Shown piece by piece: positions 9,484 through 18,761 of a stretch of DNA of 64,000 bases. The translations under genes and the position numbers were made by a program. Source of the DNA: Chloroflexota bacterium (lineage in GTDB: Bacteria; Chloroflexota; Anaerolineae; Anaerolineales; Anaerolineaceae). The stretch lies in contig JAEKNU010000001.1 in the NCBI GenBank assembly GCA_016838895.1, positions 1-64,000 on the forward strand. Direction: 5' to 3'. The stretch's first letter is position 1; each line of letters opens with the position of its first letter. Under the pieces are notes generated by a model. It had not been told where the DNA came from. It saw only the letters and a list, made by a program, of their open reading frames with translations, and ran no database searches.

Positions 9484-10053
9484 ATGAGTGATCAAACTTG
9501 TAACGTTACGGTAGATAAAGCACAATTGGTAGAAGCAGTAGAAGCTTTATTGTTTGTTGCATCCGGTTCTGTTCAAACATCGCAAATTGCGGTTGCATTA
9601 AATGCAAAACAAAAAGAAGTTGATAATGCAGTTCATACATTGGAAGAATTATATGCTGATGGTAGAGGATTGCGCATTCAATGGTTTAAAAACCGTGTTC
9701 AGTTAACTACTGCTCCTAAGTTTGCCGTTTTTGTGGAAGGGTTTTTGGGATTGGAAGCAATGGCCAAATTAAGCCGTGCAGCTTTGGAAACGATGGCGAT
9801 TGTGGCATATCAACAACCGATTACGAGACCGGGCATTGATGCAATTCGTGGAGTAAACAGTGATGGTGTTTTACGCAGCTTGCTGAATAAGGGTATGATT
9901 CAGGAAACCGGACGAGCCGAAGGACCAGGCAGGCCCATTTTGTATGGTGTAACAGAGGAATTTTTACAGCATTTTGGATTGAATTCTTTAGAAGAACTTC
10001 CAGCTTTCGAGCTTGAGGAAGAGAATTCTGAAGATCAGTTATTAAAGGATTAG
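9484..10053 (+). CDS. scpB: Segregation and condensation protein B
   Basis: This 189-residue protein matches ScpB: an N-terminal winged helix (VEALLFVASGSVQTSQIA), the conserved LSRAALETMAIVAYQQPITRPGIDAIRGV and a second winged helix ending GRPILYGVTEEFL. ScpB binds the ScpA kleisin in the SMC complex, which compacts and segregates the chromosome. No scpA is next to it. The rluB gene follows 11 bases downstream, an arrangement common in many bacteria. Confidence 0.95.
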   Translation: MSDQTCNVTVDKAQLVEAVEALLFVASGSVQTSQIAVALNAKQKEVDNAVHTLEELYADGRGLRIQWFKNRVQLTTAPKFAVFVEGFLGLEAMAKLSRAALETMAIVAYQQPITRPGIDAIRGVNSDGVLRSLLNKGMIQETGRAEGPGRPILYGVTEEFLQHFGLNSLEELPAFELEEENSEDQLLKD

Positions 10054-10064
10054 AAAGCAAGGAT

Positions 10065-11159
10065 ATGGAAGAGCGATTACAAAAAATATTGGCACGAGCT
10101 GGATATGGTTCTCGCAGGCGTTGCGAAGAGCTTATTCAATATGGGCAGGTAAAAGTTAATGGAATAGTTGCTCATTTGGGGGCAAAAGCGGATGCCGGAC
10201 AAGATGCCATCATGGTGGATGGCAAGAAAATTAAACTGGATGAGTTTCGTTTACGGTATGTCGCATTAAATAAACCGAAAAACGTATTATCAGATTGTGA
10301 TAGTTTTGGGGAAAGAAAAACTGTTCATGATTTGATTGAGACCGACGAACATATGTTTGCAGTCGGTAGATTGGATTTTGATAGTGAAGGCTTAATCTTG
10401 ATGACCAATGATGGAGATCTGGCAAACAAATTGACCCATCCGCGATATGGTCATGAAAAGGAATACCACGTTAAAGTAAATAAGCGCCCGGACGAAAAAC
10501 AATTATCCGTTTGGCGGCGCGGTGTGGTGATGGAAGATGGATATCGTACGATGCCAGCCATTGTCCAAGTAACCAAAAGTGATAAGAATTCCGCATGGTT
10601 GAAAGTGATTCTAAGAGAAGGCCGCAAACGACAAATTCGAGAGATTGGACAGCTAATTGGTCTTCCGGTAGCGCGCATCATTAGAGTACGAATTGGTACC
10701 CTTCAATTGGGGTTGCTAAAACCGGGCACCTGGCGCAATTTGTCTGATAAAGAAATTCATAATTTGAAATCAACTGCAGGTTCATTACGCAGTGACAAAA
10801 AGCAGAATGAGACTCCGCGAGGAAAACGAACCAGAGGCAGTTGGTCTAAAGATACCAAAAAGACAAGTGCATCAAGGCGTGAAAAATATTCTGCAATGAG
10901 AGCGGTAGATGTCCCTGAGACGGTGGATGGTATTGAAACAACGGAAAAGAAAACCAGCCGGCGTACGACAAGCAGAACAGGGAATAAACCACGCACAAGT
11001 CAGGGACGTGGAAGTGGTAATCGCTCAGGAAATTCATCCAATCGGCAAGGTCCTTCTCGTAGCTCAGGTTCTAAACCGGGTCGGGGAAGCTCGCAAGGAA
11101 AGCCCTCAAGTGCAAGAGGAACTTCCAAGTCCTCTTCCAGTCAGAGAAGAGAGCGCTAG
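10065..11159 (+). CDS. rluB: RluB-family 23S rRNA pseudouridine synthase with long basic tail
   Basis: The first 235 residues are a normal RsuA/RluB enzyme: an S4 RNA-binding domain (1-60) and the catalytic domain with D104 in GRLDFDSEGL and the closing REGRKRQIREIGQLIGLPV. It isomerises uridine in 23S rRNA. From about 235 to 364 there is a low-complexity tail rich in Arg, Lys, Ser, Gly and Thr, probably disordered and RNA-binding. The total is about 120 residues longer than the common form. Cotranscribed with scpB. A strong terminator follows 22 bases after the stop. Confidence 0.92.
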   Translation: MEERLQKILARAGYGSRRRCEELIQYGQVKVNGIVAHLGAKADAGQDAIMVDGKKIKLDEFRLRYVALNKPKNVLSDCDSFGERKTVHDLIETDEHMFAVGRLDFDSEGLILMTNDGDLANKLTHPRYGHEKEYHVKVNKRPDEKQLSVWRRGVVMEDGYRTMPAIVQVTKSDKNSAWLKVILREGRKRQIREIGQLIGLPVARIIRVRIGTLQLGLLKPGTWRNLSDKEIHNLKSTAGSLRSDKKQNETPRGKRTRGSWSKDTKKTSASRREKYSAMRAVDVPETVDGIETTEKKTSRRTTSRTGNKPRTSQGRGSGNRSGNSSNRQGPSRSSGSKPGRGSSQGKPSSARGTSKSSSSQRRER

Positions 11160-11181
11160 CAACAGCATAACGTAAAGAATG

Positions 11182-11220
11182 AAAATGACCTGAGAGCAAT
11201 TTCAGGTCATTTTTTTGTTC
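11182..11220. terminator. Bidirectional rho-independent terminator
   Basis: A 12-bp stem (AAAATGACCTGA/TCAGGTCATTTT) with an 8-base loop has T-runs on both strands. It lies between the ends of convergent rluB and the NERD-like gene and serves both. Confidence 0.9.
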
Positions 11221-11237
11221 TATCTTATGCTGCTAAA

Positions 11238-11936
11238 TTATTCATCATTTGGATCTGGCAGTGCTGCTTTTAGTTTGGTCAATTGCTCATCGCTTAGCGA
11301 GGTATGTTTTGATTGCTGTCTGATGAAATCTTTTAGTTTTTTGATTGGCAGCGTGGGTACTGGGGCGTTCTCTGCGGAAATTTCAATCTTCGGATTGGTA
11401 AAGACCAGAATCGCTTTTGCTTTTGGTGCTTCTTCATCAGCAAATGTTTTTTTCAGTGCTTTGTCAATATCCTTTAGATAAGATTTGATCTCCTGATCAG
11501 GTCTACCTAACCCTTCTTGCATAAATAATTTGGTAAATAGATTTACACCTTTTTGAGTCCAACGATTTTTCTTTTCGTCATAAGAGATTGATCCTCTTTG
11601 AGGATAGGCAATGATTGCCCAGACACCTGATGGTCCAACCAATAGATGTGGCACAACAGCCTCATAATGTACCAGGAGATTTTTGTTTTCAATTCCTTTC
11701 AGGCTTTGGGTGATTTGTTCATGCATTTGAGGATGTACGCCAAAACGATTGCCAAAGAAAATGCCAATCTGGGAAAGAATAAAACTGGCAGACATGGTGA
11801 TTAATCCCCACATCATGGAATTACTCTTTATAAGAAAATAAAATCCTACGCCAATAATAACCAATGAACCAATGAGAGAGAAATTTCCAATTGTCTGATA
11901 GCGTTTTACAATTTTTTGATTCGTAACGACATTCAT
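11238..11936 (-). CDS. Membrane protein with NERD-like domain
   Basis: The protein is 232 residues. Two membrane segments lie at about 19-36 and 41-60. The segment HLLVGPSGVWAI followed by GSISYDEKKNRW resembles the core of the NERD (nuclease-related) domain, though the acidic and Lys catalytic residues of active nucleases are not clear. The C-terminus is charged and hydrophilic. The function is unknown. It starts 8 bases after the plsX stop on the same strand and may be cotranscribed with plsX. Confidence 0.6.
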   Translation of the reverse strand: MNVVTNQKIVKRYQTIGNFSLIGSLVIIGVGFYFLIKSNSMMWGLITMSASFILSQIGIFFGNRFGVHPQMHEQITQSLKGIENKNLLVHYEAVVPHLLVGPSGVWAIIAYPQRGSISYDEKKNRWTQKGVNLFTKLFMQEGLGRPDQEIKSYLKDIDKALKKTFADEEAPKAKAILVFTNPKIEISAENAPVPTLPIKKLKDFIRQQSKHTSLSDEQLTKLKAALPDPNDE

Positions 11937-11944
11937 GTGTATAT

Positions 11945-12952
11945 CTATTCCTTTTGGACTTCTATTTGTGCAGCAATTGAGTGTTCCAAATTCTCCAGCA
12001 GGTTTGTTTTTCCAAGTTGATGGGCATTACGCAAAGCACCATAAATGGCTTTTGCATCTGAGCGGCCATGACCGATGAAAACAAGTCCATCTACACCTAA
12101 AAGGGGAGCAGCACCGATCTCTGCCGGGTCCATCATAGCTTTAAGTGCGCTGAAGGCTGGTTTGGCAAGTAGCGCGCCGATTTTGGTACGCATGGAAGCC
12201 ATAAATTCTTCTTTTAGTACTTTAATAATCATTCCCGCGACAGCTTCACTGGTTTTAATCAGGACATTGCCGGTAAAACCATCTGTGACAACAACATCTA
12301 CTTTCCCTTCAAAGATTTCTTTGGATTCAACATTCCCAATAAAATTCAATTGGCTGTTTTGTAATAATTTGAATGACTCTTTTACCAAAGGAGTTCCTTT
12401 GGAATCTTCTTCTCCATTGGAAAGTATACCAACACGTGGCGAATCAATATTTAATGCTGTTTTTGCGTATTCACTTCCCAACAATCCGAATTGAAGCAAA
12501 AATTCGGGCCTGCATTCCACATTGGCGCCAATATCCAATACAATGCATTTCCCTGAAATGTGTGGAAAAACGGTGGTTAAACCGGGACGCAAGACATTTT
12601 GCATACGGCCTAATTTGCGCAGTGCTGTAAACATGGCAGCGCCAGTATTACCTGCTGTAACAAAGGCGTTTGCTTGCTGATTCTTTACCAGTTCCAGCCC
12701 AACAGCCATGGAACTATCTGGTTTATTTTTTACACCATCCACAGCTTTATCATCCATGGTGATCGCCTGGGATGCATGAACAATTTCAATGGGTAAATCC
12801 TGTCCGTTATATTCAGATAATAATTTGGATAATTGCTCTTGGTTTCCGACTAAAATAATTTTTTCATTGAAATCTTTTGCAGCCTGTATAGCACCCATTA
12901 TTTCTGGTAATGGGCAATCATCACTACCCATGGCATCTAGTACTATTGTCAT
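11945..12952 (-). CDS. plsX: Phosphate acyltransferase PlsX
   Basis: The 335-residue protein starts MTIVLDAMGSDDCPLPEI, the PlsX signature, and retains AVDGVKNKPDSSMAVGL, AFVTAGNTGA, LDIGANVECRPEFL and GHGRSDAKAIYGAL. PlsX converts acyl-ACP to acyl phosphate, the donor for PlsY in phospholipid synthesis, working peripherally at the membrane. GGAGGA lies just before the ATG. The usual neighbours fabD or rpmF are not adjacent here (rpmF is at 52.4 kb). It is transcribed divergently from tRNA-Leu. Confidence 0.95.
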   Translation of the reverse strand: MTIVLDAMGSDDCPLPEIMGAIQAAKDFNEKIILVGNQEQLSKLLSEYNGQDLPIEIVHASQAITMDDKAVDGVKNKPDSSMAVGLELVKNQQANAFVTAGNTGAAMFTALRKLGRMQNVLRPGLTTVFPHISGKCIVLDIGANVECRPEFLLQFGLLGSEYAKTALNIDSPRVGILSNGEEDSKGTPLVKESFKLLQNSQLNFIGNVESKEIFEGKVDVVVTDGFTGNVLIKTSEAVAGMIIKVLKEEFMASMRTKIGALLAKPAFSALKAMMDPAEIGAAPLLGVDGLVFIGHGRSDAKAIYGALRNAHQLGKTNLLENLEHSIAAQIEVQKE

Positions 12953-12995
12953 AATTCCTCCAAAAGTGATCTATTTAATGATGAATTGACAATCC

Positions 12996-13023
12996 TTGAC
13001 ATCTCCGTAATGACGGTTATAAT
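12996..13023 (+). promoter_or_regulatory. Sigma-70-type promoter of tRNA-Leu
   Basis: TTGACA at 12996-13001 and TATAAT at 13018-13023 are both perfect, with a 16-base spacer. Transcription would begin about 7 bases before the tRNA. Confidence 0.85.
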
Positions 13024-13036
13024 AATCACGTCCTAT

Positions 13037-13118
13037 GCGCTGGTGCTGGAATTGGCAGACAGGCATGGTTGAGGGCCATGTGTCGCAAGACGTGGGGGTT
13101 CAAGTCCCCCCCAGCGCA
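13037..13118 (+). tRNA. tRNA-Leu, anticodon GAG
   Basis: A full class II cloverleaf can be drawn. The acceptor stem GCGCTGG/CCAGCGC pairs 13037-13043 with 13111-13117. The D stem is CTG/CAG, and the anticodon stem CATGG/CCATG encloses TTGAGGG, giving anticodon GAG at 13071-13073. The variable arm is GTC-GCAA-GAC, and the T arm is GGGGG-TTCAAGT-CCCCC. The discriminator base is A, and the CCA end is not encoded, so a CCA-adding enzyme is needed. It reads CUY leucine codons. Confidence 0.97.
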
Positions 13119-13121
13119 CTT

Positions 13122-13151
13122 AAAACAGCTGTTTACAGCTGTTTTTTATTT
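13122..13151 (+). terminator. Terminator of tRNA-Leu
   Basis: A perfect 10-bp stem AAAACAGCTG/CAGCTGTTTT with a TTTA loop is followed by TTATTTT, immediately after the tRNA. Confidence 0.9.
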
Positions 13152-13181
13152 TAATATCAAAGTATTTATCATACAGTTTCA

Positions 13182-14147
13182 TTACAGTATTCTGGTTAGC
13201 GATCCTTGAACAAGTGATTTCAATCCATCTGTATATTCATTTTGGGGAAATGTATCCAGAATGGAACAGCTTTGTTGAATAAACCCTTTTGCTTTTGAAA
13301 GAGAGTTTTCAATTGCAGAACCAGAGACAATATTTTTAACAATATCATCCAGAGATGATTTATCTTCAGCTTTTGAGAATTTCTTGAATCGATTAAAATC
13401 TGTTTTGTTATGCTGAAAATGGATTATGGCTGGCAATGTGATGATATTGTTTCGTAGGTCACTGCCAATTGGTTTTCCAAGTGTATCTTGATTACCAACA
13501 TAATCCAGAATATCATCAATAATCTGAAAAGCCATACCAACCTGATGCCCCAGGTTTTCCAGGCTATTTTGTTGATCAATTGGAAGATCAGAAATTATAC
13601 CGACCGCACTGGTGGTAGTTTGAAATAAAGAAGCGGTTTTGGCAAAAATGCGTTTGTAGTATGCTTCAAGATTTAATGCATTATTTTTCTCAATGAATTG
13701 TGTAATTTCGCCGCGTACGATGATCGCTAATGTTTGAGAAAAAAGTTTCATAACTTTCAGCGAATTCGTATTTGCGGCATGTTCTGCCGCTCGGGCAAAT
13801 AGGTAATCACCAGCCAGTACTGTAGCAGCCGGGGTCCAGATTGCATTGAGGGTTGTATTTCCTCGCCTGAAGATAGCATTGTCTATTAAATCATCATGTA
13901 CCAGTGTAGCAGTGTGCAACATCTCAATGGCAGCAGATAAGGTAATAATTCTTTTCATATCTGCATCAAATATTTTGCCTAACAATAATGCGATATTTGG
14001 ACGGATGCGCTTTCCACCGGATGTGAATAACTTTTTTAACAATAAATCAACATCCGGGCGCTCCAGTTGTATTGATTCAACAATTAATTGTTCAACAGAC
14101 CGGATATCCTTTTGCACTATTTGATAATAAGAAGGTTTCTGATTCAA
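13182..14147 (-). CDS. Polyprenyl diphosphate synthase
   Basis: This 321-residue trans-prenyltransferase has both aspartate-rich motifs, DDLID (VHDDLIDNAIFRRG) and DDILD (QIIDDILDYVG), plus GKRIRP near the start. It elongates isoprenoid diphosphates to medium or long chains for quinones or carrier lipids. Product length cannot be told with confidence, and octaprenyl or heptaprenyl is typical of this type. The start is a TTG that overlaps the tatD stop (TTGA). No in-frame ATG occurs until far inside, so coupling from tatD is likely. It is the last gene of the phosphohexomutase-tatD-prenyl synthase unit. Confidence 0.9.
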   Translation of the reverse strand: MNQKPSYYQIVQKDIRSVEQLIVESIQLERPDVDLLLKKLFTSGGKRIRPNIALLLGKIFDADMKRIITLSAAIEMLHTATLVHDDLIDNAIFRRGNTTLNAIWTPAATVLAGDYLFARAAEHAANTNSLKVMKLFSQTLAIIVRGEITQFIEKNNALNLEAYYKRIFAKTASLFQTTTSAVGIISDLPIDQQNSLENLGHQVGMAFQIIDDILDYVGNQDTLGKPIGSDLRNNIITLPAIIHFQHNKTDFNRFKKFSKAEDKSSLDDIVKNIVSGSAIENSLSKAKGFIQQSCSILDTFPQNEYTDGLKSLVQGSLTRIL

Positions 14148-14944
14148 TGAACGGATCTCCAGGAAAATAATCTATCAGCATTAGAGGATGTAATATTGCC
14201 AACATCCTCTATTTTACATTGTTTTAGTTCCGAAATTTTCTCAGCGATTATTGGAATATACTCAGGAGAATTACGCTTTCCTCTGTGAGGGTGAGGTGTT
14301 AGGTAGGGAGCATCTGTTTCCAACAATAAACTGGTAAGTGGTAATGCAGCGATTACATTCCTTTTTTCGTGAGCAGTTTTGTATGTTATTGGGCCACTAA
14401 CACCAATCATAAGTTTATTTTCAATGGCTCTCATTGCGAATTCCATTGTGCTACCAAATGAATGGAAAACGCCCCACTCCTTATTAAAAGTTGAAATAAA
14501 CCGTTCTGTAAAATTTTCCAGTATTTGCCAAATTTCCAATGCCGAGTTGCGTTCATGGAAAATAATGGGTTTTTGAACTTGTAACGCAATTTCCAATTGT
14601 GATTGGAATATTTCTTTTTGAATATCAGCAGGTGAATAATTCCTGTAGAAGTCCAATCCAATTTCACCAATGGCCACTACTTTTGGGTGAGCAGAAAGTT
14701 GAATCAATTGTTCCTGCCAGTCCGATGGAACGCTATCTGCATCATGAGGATGTATACCAACTGCTGCATAAACATATTCATATTTTTCGGCTAATTTAAT
14801 CGCTGTTTTGCTTGTTTGAATATCAATACCCGGAACGAGAATGTTACTAACACCCTCGTTCCAGGTATTTTGTACTACTTGATCTACTTCATTACCAAAA
14901 TGTTTCATATAAAGATGGCAATGGGTATCATAAAACGATGTCAT
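14144..14944 (-). CDS. tatD: TatD-family metal-dependent hydrolase (DNase)
   Basis: This 266-residue TIM-barrel metallohydrolase has metal ligands visible in DTHCHLY (H8, H10), GEIGLDFYR and ETDAPYLTP. TatD proteins act as 3'-5' exonucleases on damaged DNA or remove 3' blocks. The start at 14944 is preferred because its ATG overlaps the upstream stop (ATGA) and the family begins at this point. A longer frame reaching 14995 would add 17 unrelated residues. Near the 3' end there is a perfect 10-bp inverted repeat inside the coding sequence (14182-14211). Confidence 0.9.
   Translation of the reverse strand: MTSFYDTHCHLYMKHFGNEVDQVVQNTWNEGVSNILVPGIDIQTSKTAIKLAEKYEYVYAAVGIHPHDADSVPSDWQEQLIQLSAHPKVVAIGEIGLDFYRNYSPADIQKEIFQSQLEIALQVQKPIIFHERNSALEIWQILENFTERFISTFNKEWGVFHSFGSTMEFAMRAIENKLMIGVSGPITYKTAHEKRNVIAALPLTSLLLETDAPYLTPHPHRGKRNSPEYIPIIAEKISELKQCKIEDVGNITSSNADRLFSWRSVH
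14182..14211. repeat. Inverted repeat within tatD coding sequence
   Basis: A perfect 10-bp stem TAGAGGATGT/ACATCCTCTA has a 10-base loop. On the plus strand it is followed by TTTT, so it could stop antisense transcription. On the coding strand no T-run follows. Confidence 0.5.
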
Positions 14945-16365
14945 GCTTTGAGACCTGCAATTTTCAAGCAATCTTTCAGAATATCTTGAACACATTCTTC
15001 ATGTGTTGTTTCGCAATAGGCACGGATAACAGGTTCAGTTCCCGAAAATCGAATTAATGCCCAACCACCATCCTGAAGAAGGAATTTAAAGCCATCTGTA
15101 TCATTTAAACCCTCTACTTTTAATCCGCCGATGGTTGCCGGATTGGCATTGCGAATTAGCATCTCTTTTTCACTACGATTCCCTGTAAAGGAACGATCAA
15201 TACGGTCATAATAGTGGGCACCAACTTTTTCAAAGAGTGTTTGTACAAGTTCGGATGGTTTCTTACCTGTTTTCACCATCATATCCAGAATAAAGAACCC
15301 TGCCAGAATACCGTCACGTTCGGGGACGTGTCCATGGAAGGCATATCCACCAGATTCTTCACCACCGATCATGGCATCTAATTCCATCATCTTGGGGGCG
15401 ACGTATTTAAACCCAACACCCGTCTCAACAACTTGAACATCATACAATTTGCCCAGTTTATCCAACATGCTGGTTGTGGAGAGTGTTTTTACGATTGGAC
15501 CTCGAACTTTACGTATTTCAAGGAAGTAATAAGCTAATAAGGCGTATACCTGGAGTTGATTTACGAATGCTCCGTTTTCATCACCGATGCCAACTCTATC
15601 GGCATCTCCATCCATGATTACCAAAACATCAGCTTTTTCATCTATGGTTTTTTGCAAGCCTACATCAATGTTTGGTGGTATGGGTTCAGGGCGTATCATT
15701 TCCGGATAAATAGGATTACGAACGTTGTGGATTTCAATAATCTCGGTTTTTCCACCACCCAAAAGGCATTGATACCAGTCAATGCCATTGCCCCACATTG
15801 GGTCAACTACAATTTTCAATCCAGCATTACGAATTGGTTCAAGATCAATTAATGATTTGAGATGTTCAATATAAGCAATATCTGCATCAAATTTGACCAG
15901 TGCGCCTTTTTCTTCAGCATTTTTGACGCTAATGGCTTGGTCTAATTCAAATGAATCAGGGATAAAGCTTTCGATTTGTAATAAACCTTCAGGATCTATG
16001 GCACCACCATTTTTATCACGAACTTTGAAACCATTATCAGTTGCAGGGTTATGAGATGCAGTGATATTTACAGCGCTGCATGCTTTTTTATTGACAACTG
16101 AAAATGAAATCACTGGTGTTGGGGTGGCTTTATCGGTCAGGTAAACCTTTAAGCCATTTTGTAATAATACTTCAGAGACTGCTTCTGCGAATTTTTCTGA
16201 TAAAAACCGTTTATCGTAACCAACGACAACCCATTTCCCTGCATTTCCATTATTTATTAAGTAGGTAGCAAACCCTTGCGTACAACGGCGCACGTTTTCA
16301 AAAGTATAGGAATCTGCAATGGCTGCTCGCCACCCATCTGTTCCAAATTTGATTTTCATTGCCAT
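14941..16365 (-). CDS. Alpha-D-phosphohexomutase (phosphoglucomutase/phosphomannomutase)
   Basis: This 474-residue enzyme of the four-domain phosphohexomutase family has the phosphoserine loop ITASHNP (catalytic S104), the metal loop DGDADR, the sugar loop [13 protein letters not shown] and the phosphate loop [10 protein letters not shown]. It interconverts hexose 1- and 6-phosphates. Whether glucose, mannose or glucosamine is preferred cannot be read safely. The start FGTDGWRA is typical. It heads a coupled unit with tatD (4-base ATGA overlap). The 170-bp gap to divergent mnmA must hold both promoters. Confidence 0.9.
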   Translation of the reverse strand: MAMKIKFGTDGWRAAIADSYTFENVRRCTQGFATYLINNGNAGKWVVVGYDKRFLSEKFAEAVSEVLLQNGLKVYLTDKATPTPVISFSVVNKKACSAVNITASHNPATDNGFKVRDKNGGAIDPEGLLQIESFIPDSFELDQAISVKNAEEKGALVKFDADIAYIEHLKSLIDLEPIRNAGLKIVVDPMWGNGIDWYQCLLGGGKTEIIEIHNVRNPIYPEMIRPEPIPPNIDVGLQKTIDEKADVLVIMDGDADRVGIGDENGAFVNQLQVYALLAYYFLEIRKVRGPIVKTLSTTSMLDKLGKLYDVQVVETGVGFKYVAPKMMELDAMIGGEESGGYAFHGHVPERDGILAGFFILDMMVKTGKKPSELVQTLFEKVGAHYYDRIDRSFTGNRSEKEMLIRNANPATIGGLKVEGLNDTDGFKFLLQDGGWALIRFSGTEPVIRAYCETTHEECVQDILKDCLKIAGLKA

Positions 16366-16534
16366 AAAACCTCACCTATATATTATTTCTGACTAAATTT
16401 CTATGCGTATTATATCAAGGAATTTATGACGACAACAATTTGCAATTTATTAATATTTATAAATATGGGAGAATACGGACAATATAGGTTTATAATACGG
16501 ATGAAAAAATGCCAAATCATGTAAGATCAGGAAA
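16366..16534. other. Divergent promoter region
   Basis: This 169-bp A+T-rich gap lies between the phosphohexomutase (minus) and mnmA (plus). TATAAT at 16491-16496 is a plausible -10 for mnmA, but no good -35 is found at the proper distance. Nothing else is recognised. Confidence 0.4.
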
Positions 16535-17629
16535 ATGATGAAAAAACAAGAAAAAGTATTGGTAGGTATGAGTGGAGGGGTTGATAGTTCAGTAACTGTA
16601 GCACTGCTTTTAGAAGCAGGTTACCAAGTACGCGGCATTACCCTGATTCCATGGCATGCTTCAGCATTGGGTTTTACTGCTACTGGTACCCCTGATGAGA
16701 CAGTTAAATCTGCTAAGAAGGTTGCTGATCAACTTGGTATTGATTTGGATGTTGTTGAAGTAAAAGAAGAATTCTATGAAAAAGTTGTCGGATATTTTGT
16801 TTCTGGATATCGTGAAGGAAAAACACCAAATCCATGCTATGTATGTAATCGCGTTTTTAAATGGGTAGAATTTCTACGACATGCCGATACAATAGGCTAT
16901 GATTATGTCTCAACAGGTCATTATGCTCGACTTGAAAAAAAGAAAGATGGCCGTATGCGTTTGTTTCAGGCAGAGGACCCTGCAAAAGATCAATCATATG
17001 TGTTAAGTTGCCTGGATCAACAAGTTCTGCAGCGCATTTTATTGCCATTGGGTGAATATAAGAAATCGAAGGTTCGGGAAATGGCATTATCAATGAAAAT
17101 TGCCTCTGCTGGCAAGTCTGATAGTCAGGATTTATGTTTTGTTCGCAATGAGGATCATAAGGCGCTGGTCAGACAGTTATTAGGATCAACTAGTTCCAGA
17201 AATGGTGATATTGTACGTGTGACAGGGGAAATAATTGGCACCCATAATGGTCTTGAGAATTATACATATGGTCAACGGAAAGGCATCCGTATCGCTGCGG
17301 TAGAGCCTTATTATGTCATAGGAAAAAATCTTGCGCTAAATCAATTGATTGTTGGACAAAAATTAAGCGGAAATAAATCCGGATTATTAACCAGTGATGT
17401 GCATTGGATATCGGGATTTGCACCTGCTGAGTGGTTTCTGGCTGATGTGCAAATTCGCTATCATGCCAAAGCTGCTCCGGCTATAATCAAGTTGTTTGAT
17501 GATGGCAAAGCTGAAATTGAGTTTTCTGAAAATGTTATAGGCATTACACCGGGACAATTTGCCGTTATATATCAAGGTTCTGAGGTATTGGGTGCGGCAG
17601 AAATCCTTAAGGAGATCGATAAAAGATGA
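16535..17629 (+). CDS. mnmA: tRNA-specific 2-thiouridylase MnmA
   Basis: The 364-residue protein has the PP-loop SGGVDSS near the start, NPCYVCNRVFKW with the first catalytic Cys, and DSQDLCF with the second. It thiolates U34 of tRNA-Lys, -Glu and -Gln using a persulfide from IscS or a similar desulfurase. Two ATGs stand in tandem (16535, 16538) after AGGAAA. The stop overlaps the start of the next gene (ATGA at 17626). With trmI and mnmA together, the unit is largely about tRNA modification. Confidence 0.95.
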   Translation: MMKKQEKVLVGMSGGVDSSVTVALLLEAGYQVRGITLIPWHASALGFTATGTPDETVKSAKKVADQLGIDLDVVEVKEEFYEKVVGYFVSGYREGKTPNPCYVCNRVFKWVEFLRHADTIGYDYVSTGHYARLEKKKDGRMRLFQAEDPAKDQSYVLSCLDQQVLQRILLPLGEYKKSKVREMALSMKIASAGKSDSQDLCFVRNEDHKALVRQLLGSTSSRNGDIVRVTGEIIGTHNGLENYTYGQRKGIRIAAVEPYYVIGKNLALNQLIVGQKLSGNKSGLLTSDVHWISGFAPAEWFLADVQIRYHAKAAPAIIKLFDDGKAEIEFSENVIGITPGQFAVIYQGSEVLGAAEILKEIDKR

Positions 17630-17919
17630 CATTACCAACAATATTATTTGGATTTATTAGCGCCATTTTAGTGGGTTCTGGATTTCATCTATGGCGCGGA
17701 GGATCATTTGGGAAATTGATCTTGTATCTGATTGTTAGTATTGTTGGATTCTGGTTGAGTCAATTGATTGCCATGCTTCTACAGCTAAAATTCTTGTCCA
17801 TTGGTGCTCTTGAATTTGGTATTAATATTGTTGGCAGTATAGGCTTGCTTTTCCTGACATATCTATTAACAAACAATCCTGAAGAAACCGAAACAAAATC
17901 CAAACGAAGGGGTAAGTAG
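17626..17919 (+). CDS. Small membrane protein, unknown
   Basis: This 97-residue protein has three predicted membrane segments (about 4-21, 29-48 and 57-82) and a short charged C-terminus (KSKRRGK). I recognise no family. The ATG overlaps the mnmA stop codon, and trmI starts immediately after the stop, so it is translated as part of the tRNA modification unit. That position may reflect coupling rather than function. Confidence 0.7.
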   Translation: MTLPTILFGFISAILVGSGFHLWRGGSFGKLILYLIVSIVGFWLSQLIAMLLQLKFLSIGALEFGINIVGSIGLLFLTYLLTNNPEETETKSKRRGK

Positions 17920-18756
17920 ATGAAATTGGAAATCATGCCGGTAAAAGAAGGCGATGTAATTCAATTGGTCGGTATTAAACATAAATATTATTTTGTGAAA
18001 TTAATTGCTGGCAAAGTTCTACAAACCCACAAAGGCATTATTGAGCATGATGAAATTATTGGTAAACCTTGGGGGTCTCGTGTAAAGAGCCATCTTGGCA
18101 ATCCTTTTTATGTATTTCAACCCAGTATTGCTGATATGCTTCAGGATATTCCACGTAATACTCAGATTATGTATCCTAAAGATATTGGGTATATCATGCT
18201 ACGTATGGGTATTGAATATGGGCAGCATGTTGTTGAAGCAGGTACAGGATCTGGGGCATTTACATCCGCATTGGCATTACGGGTTGGAGATCAAGGAAAA
18301 GTATATTCTTATGAACAGCGACCTGATGCACAGAATCAGGCGAGAAAAAATCTGAACAAATTTGGCTTATTGGATCGTGTGGACTTAAAATCACGTGATA
18401 TTGCCGATGGCTTCGATGAAGAAGGCGTAGATGCACTTTTTCTGGATGTGAAAACCCCATATGATTATATCTCTCAGGTGCGTGGTGCATTAAAGATTGG
18501 CGGCTATTTCGGAGCAATATTGCCCACAACAAATCAGGTTATTCGATTGATTGATATGTTGCGGCGATATGATTTTGCCTTTATTGAGGTTGTTGAAACT
18601 TCGCTGCGGTACTATAAACCAGAACCTGAGCGTTTTAGACCAGTAGACCGTATGGTTGCACATACCGGCTTTTTGTTATTTGCCAGGCCGTTGGATAGAG
18701 ATTCGATGATAAATGCCGATAAGAATATTGATCAAGATCTTGATGTAGTAGTGTAA
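17920..18756 (+). CDS. trmI: tRNA (adenine58-N1)-methyltransferase TrmI
   Basis: The 278-residue protein begins with the small beta-barrel domain of TrmI and then a class I SAM fold with VVEAGTGSGAFTSALA and the acidic loop EQRPDAQ. The segment LFLDVKTPYDYI holds the DxP(x)P-like region. It methylates A58 in the T loop of tRNA and is common in Actinobacteria, Archaea, Thermus and Chloroflexi. It starts one base after the upstream stop codon, so translation is coupled. Confidence 0.92.
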   Translation: MKLEIMPVKEGDVIQLVGIKHKYYFVKLIAGKVLQTHKGIIEHDEIIGKPWGSRVKSHLGNPFYVFQPSIADMLQDIPRNTQIMYPKDIGYIMLRMGIEYGQHVVEAGTGSGAFTSALALRVGDQGKVYSYEQRPDAQNQARKNLNKFGLLDRVDLKSRDIADGFDEEGVDALFLDVKTPYDYISQVRGALKIGGYFGAILPTTNQVIRLIDMLRRYDFAFIEVVETSLRYYKPEPERFRPVDRMVAHTGFLLFARPLDRDSMINADKNIDQDLDVVV

Positions 18757-18761
18757 AAATT

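Noticed and set aside
10347-10358. GAAC-ATAT-GTTT, LexA-like sequence
   Set aside because: It lies inside the rluB coding sequence, has no promoter around it and has one imperfect half-site.
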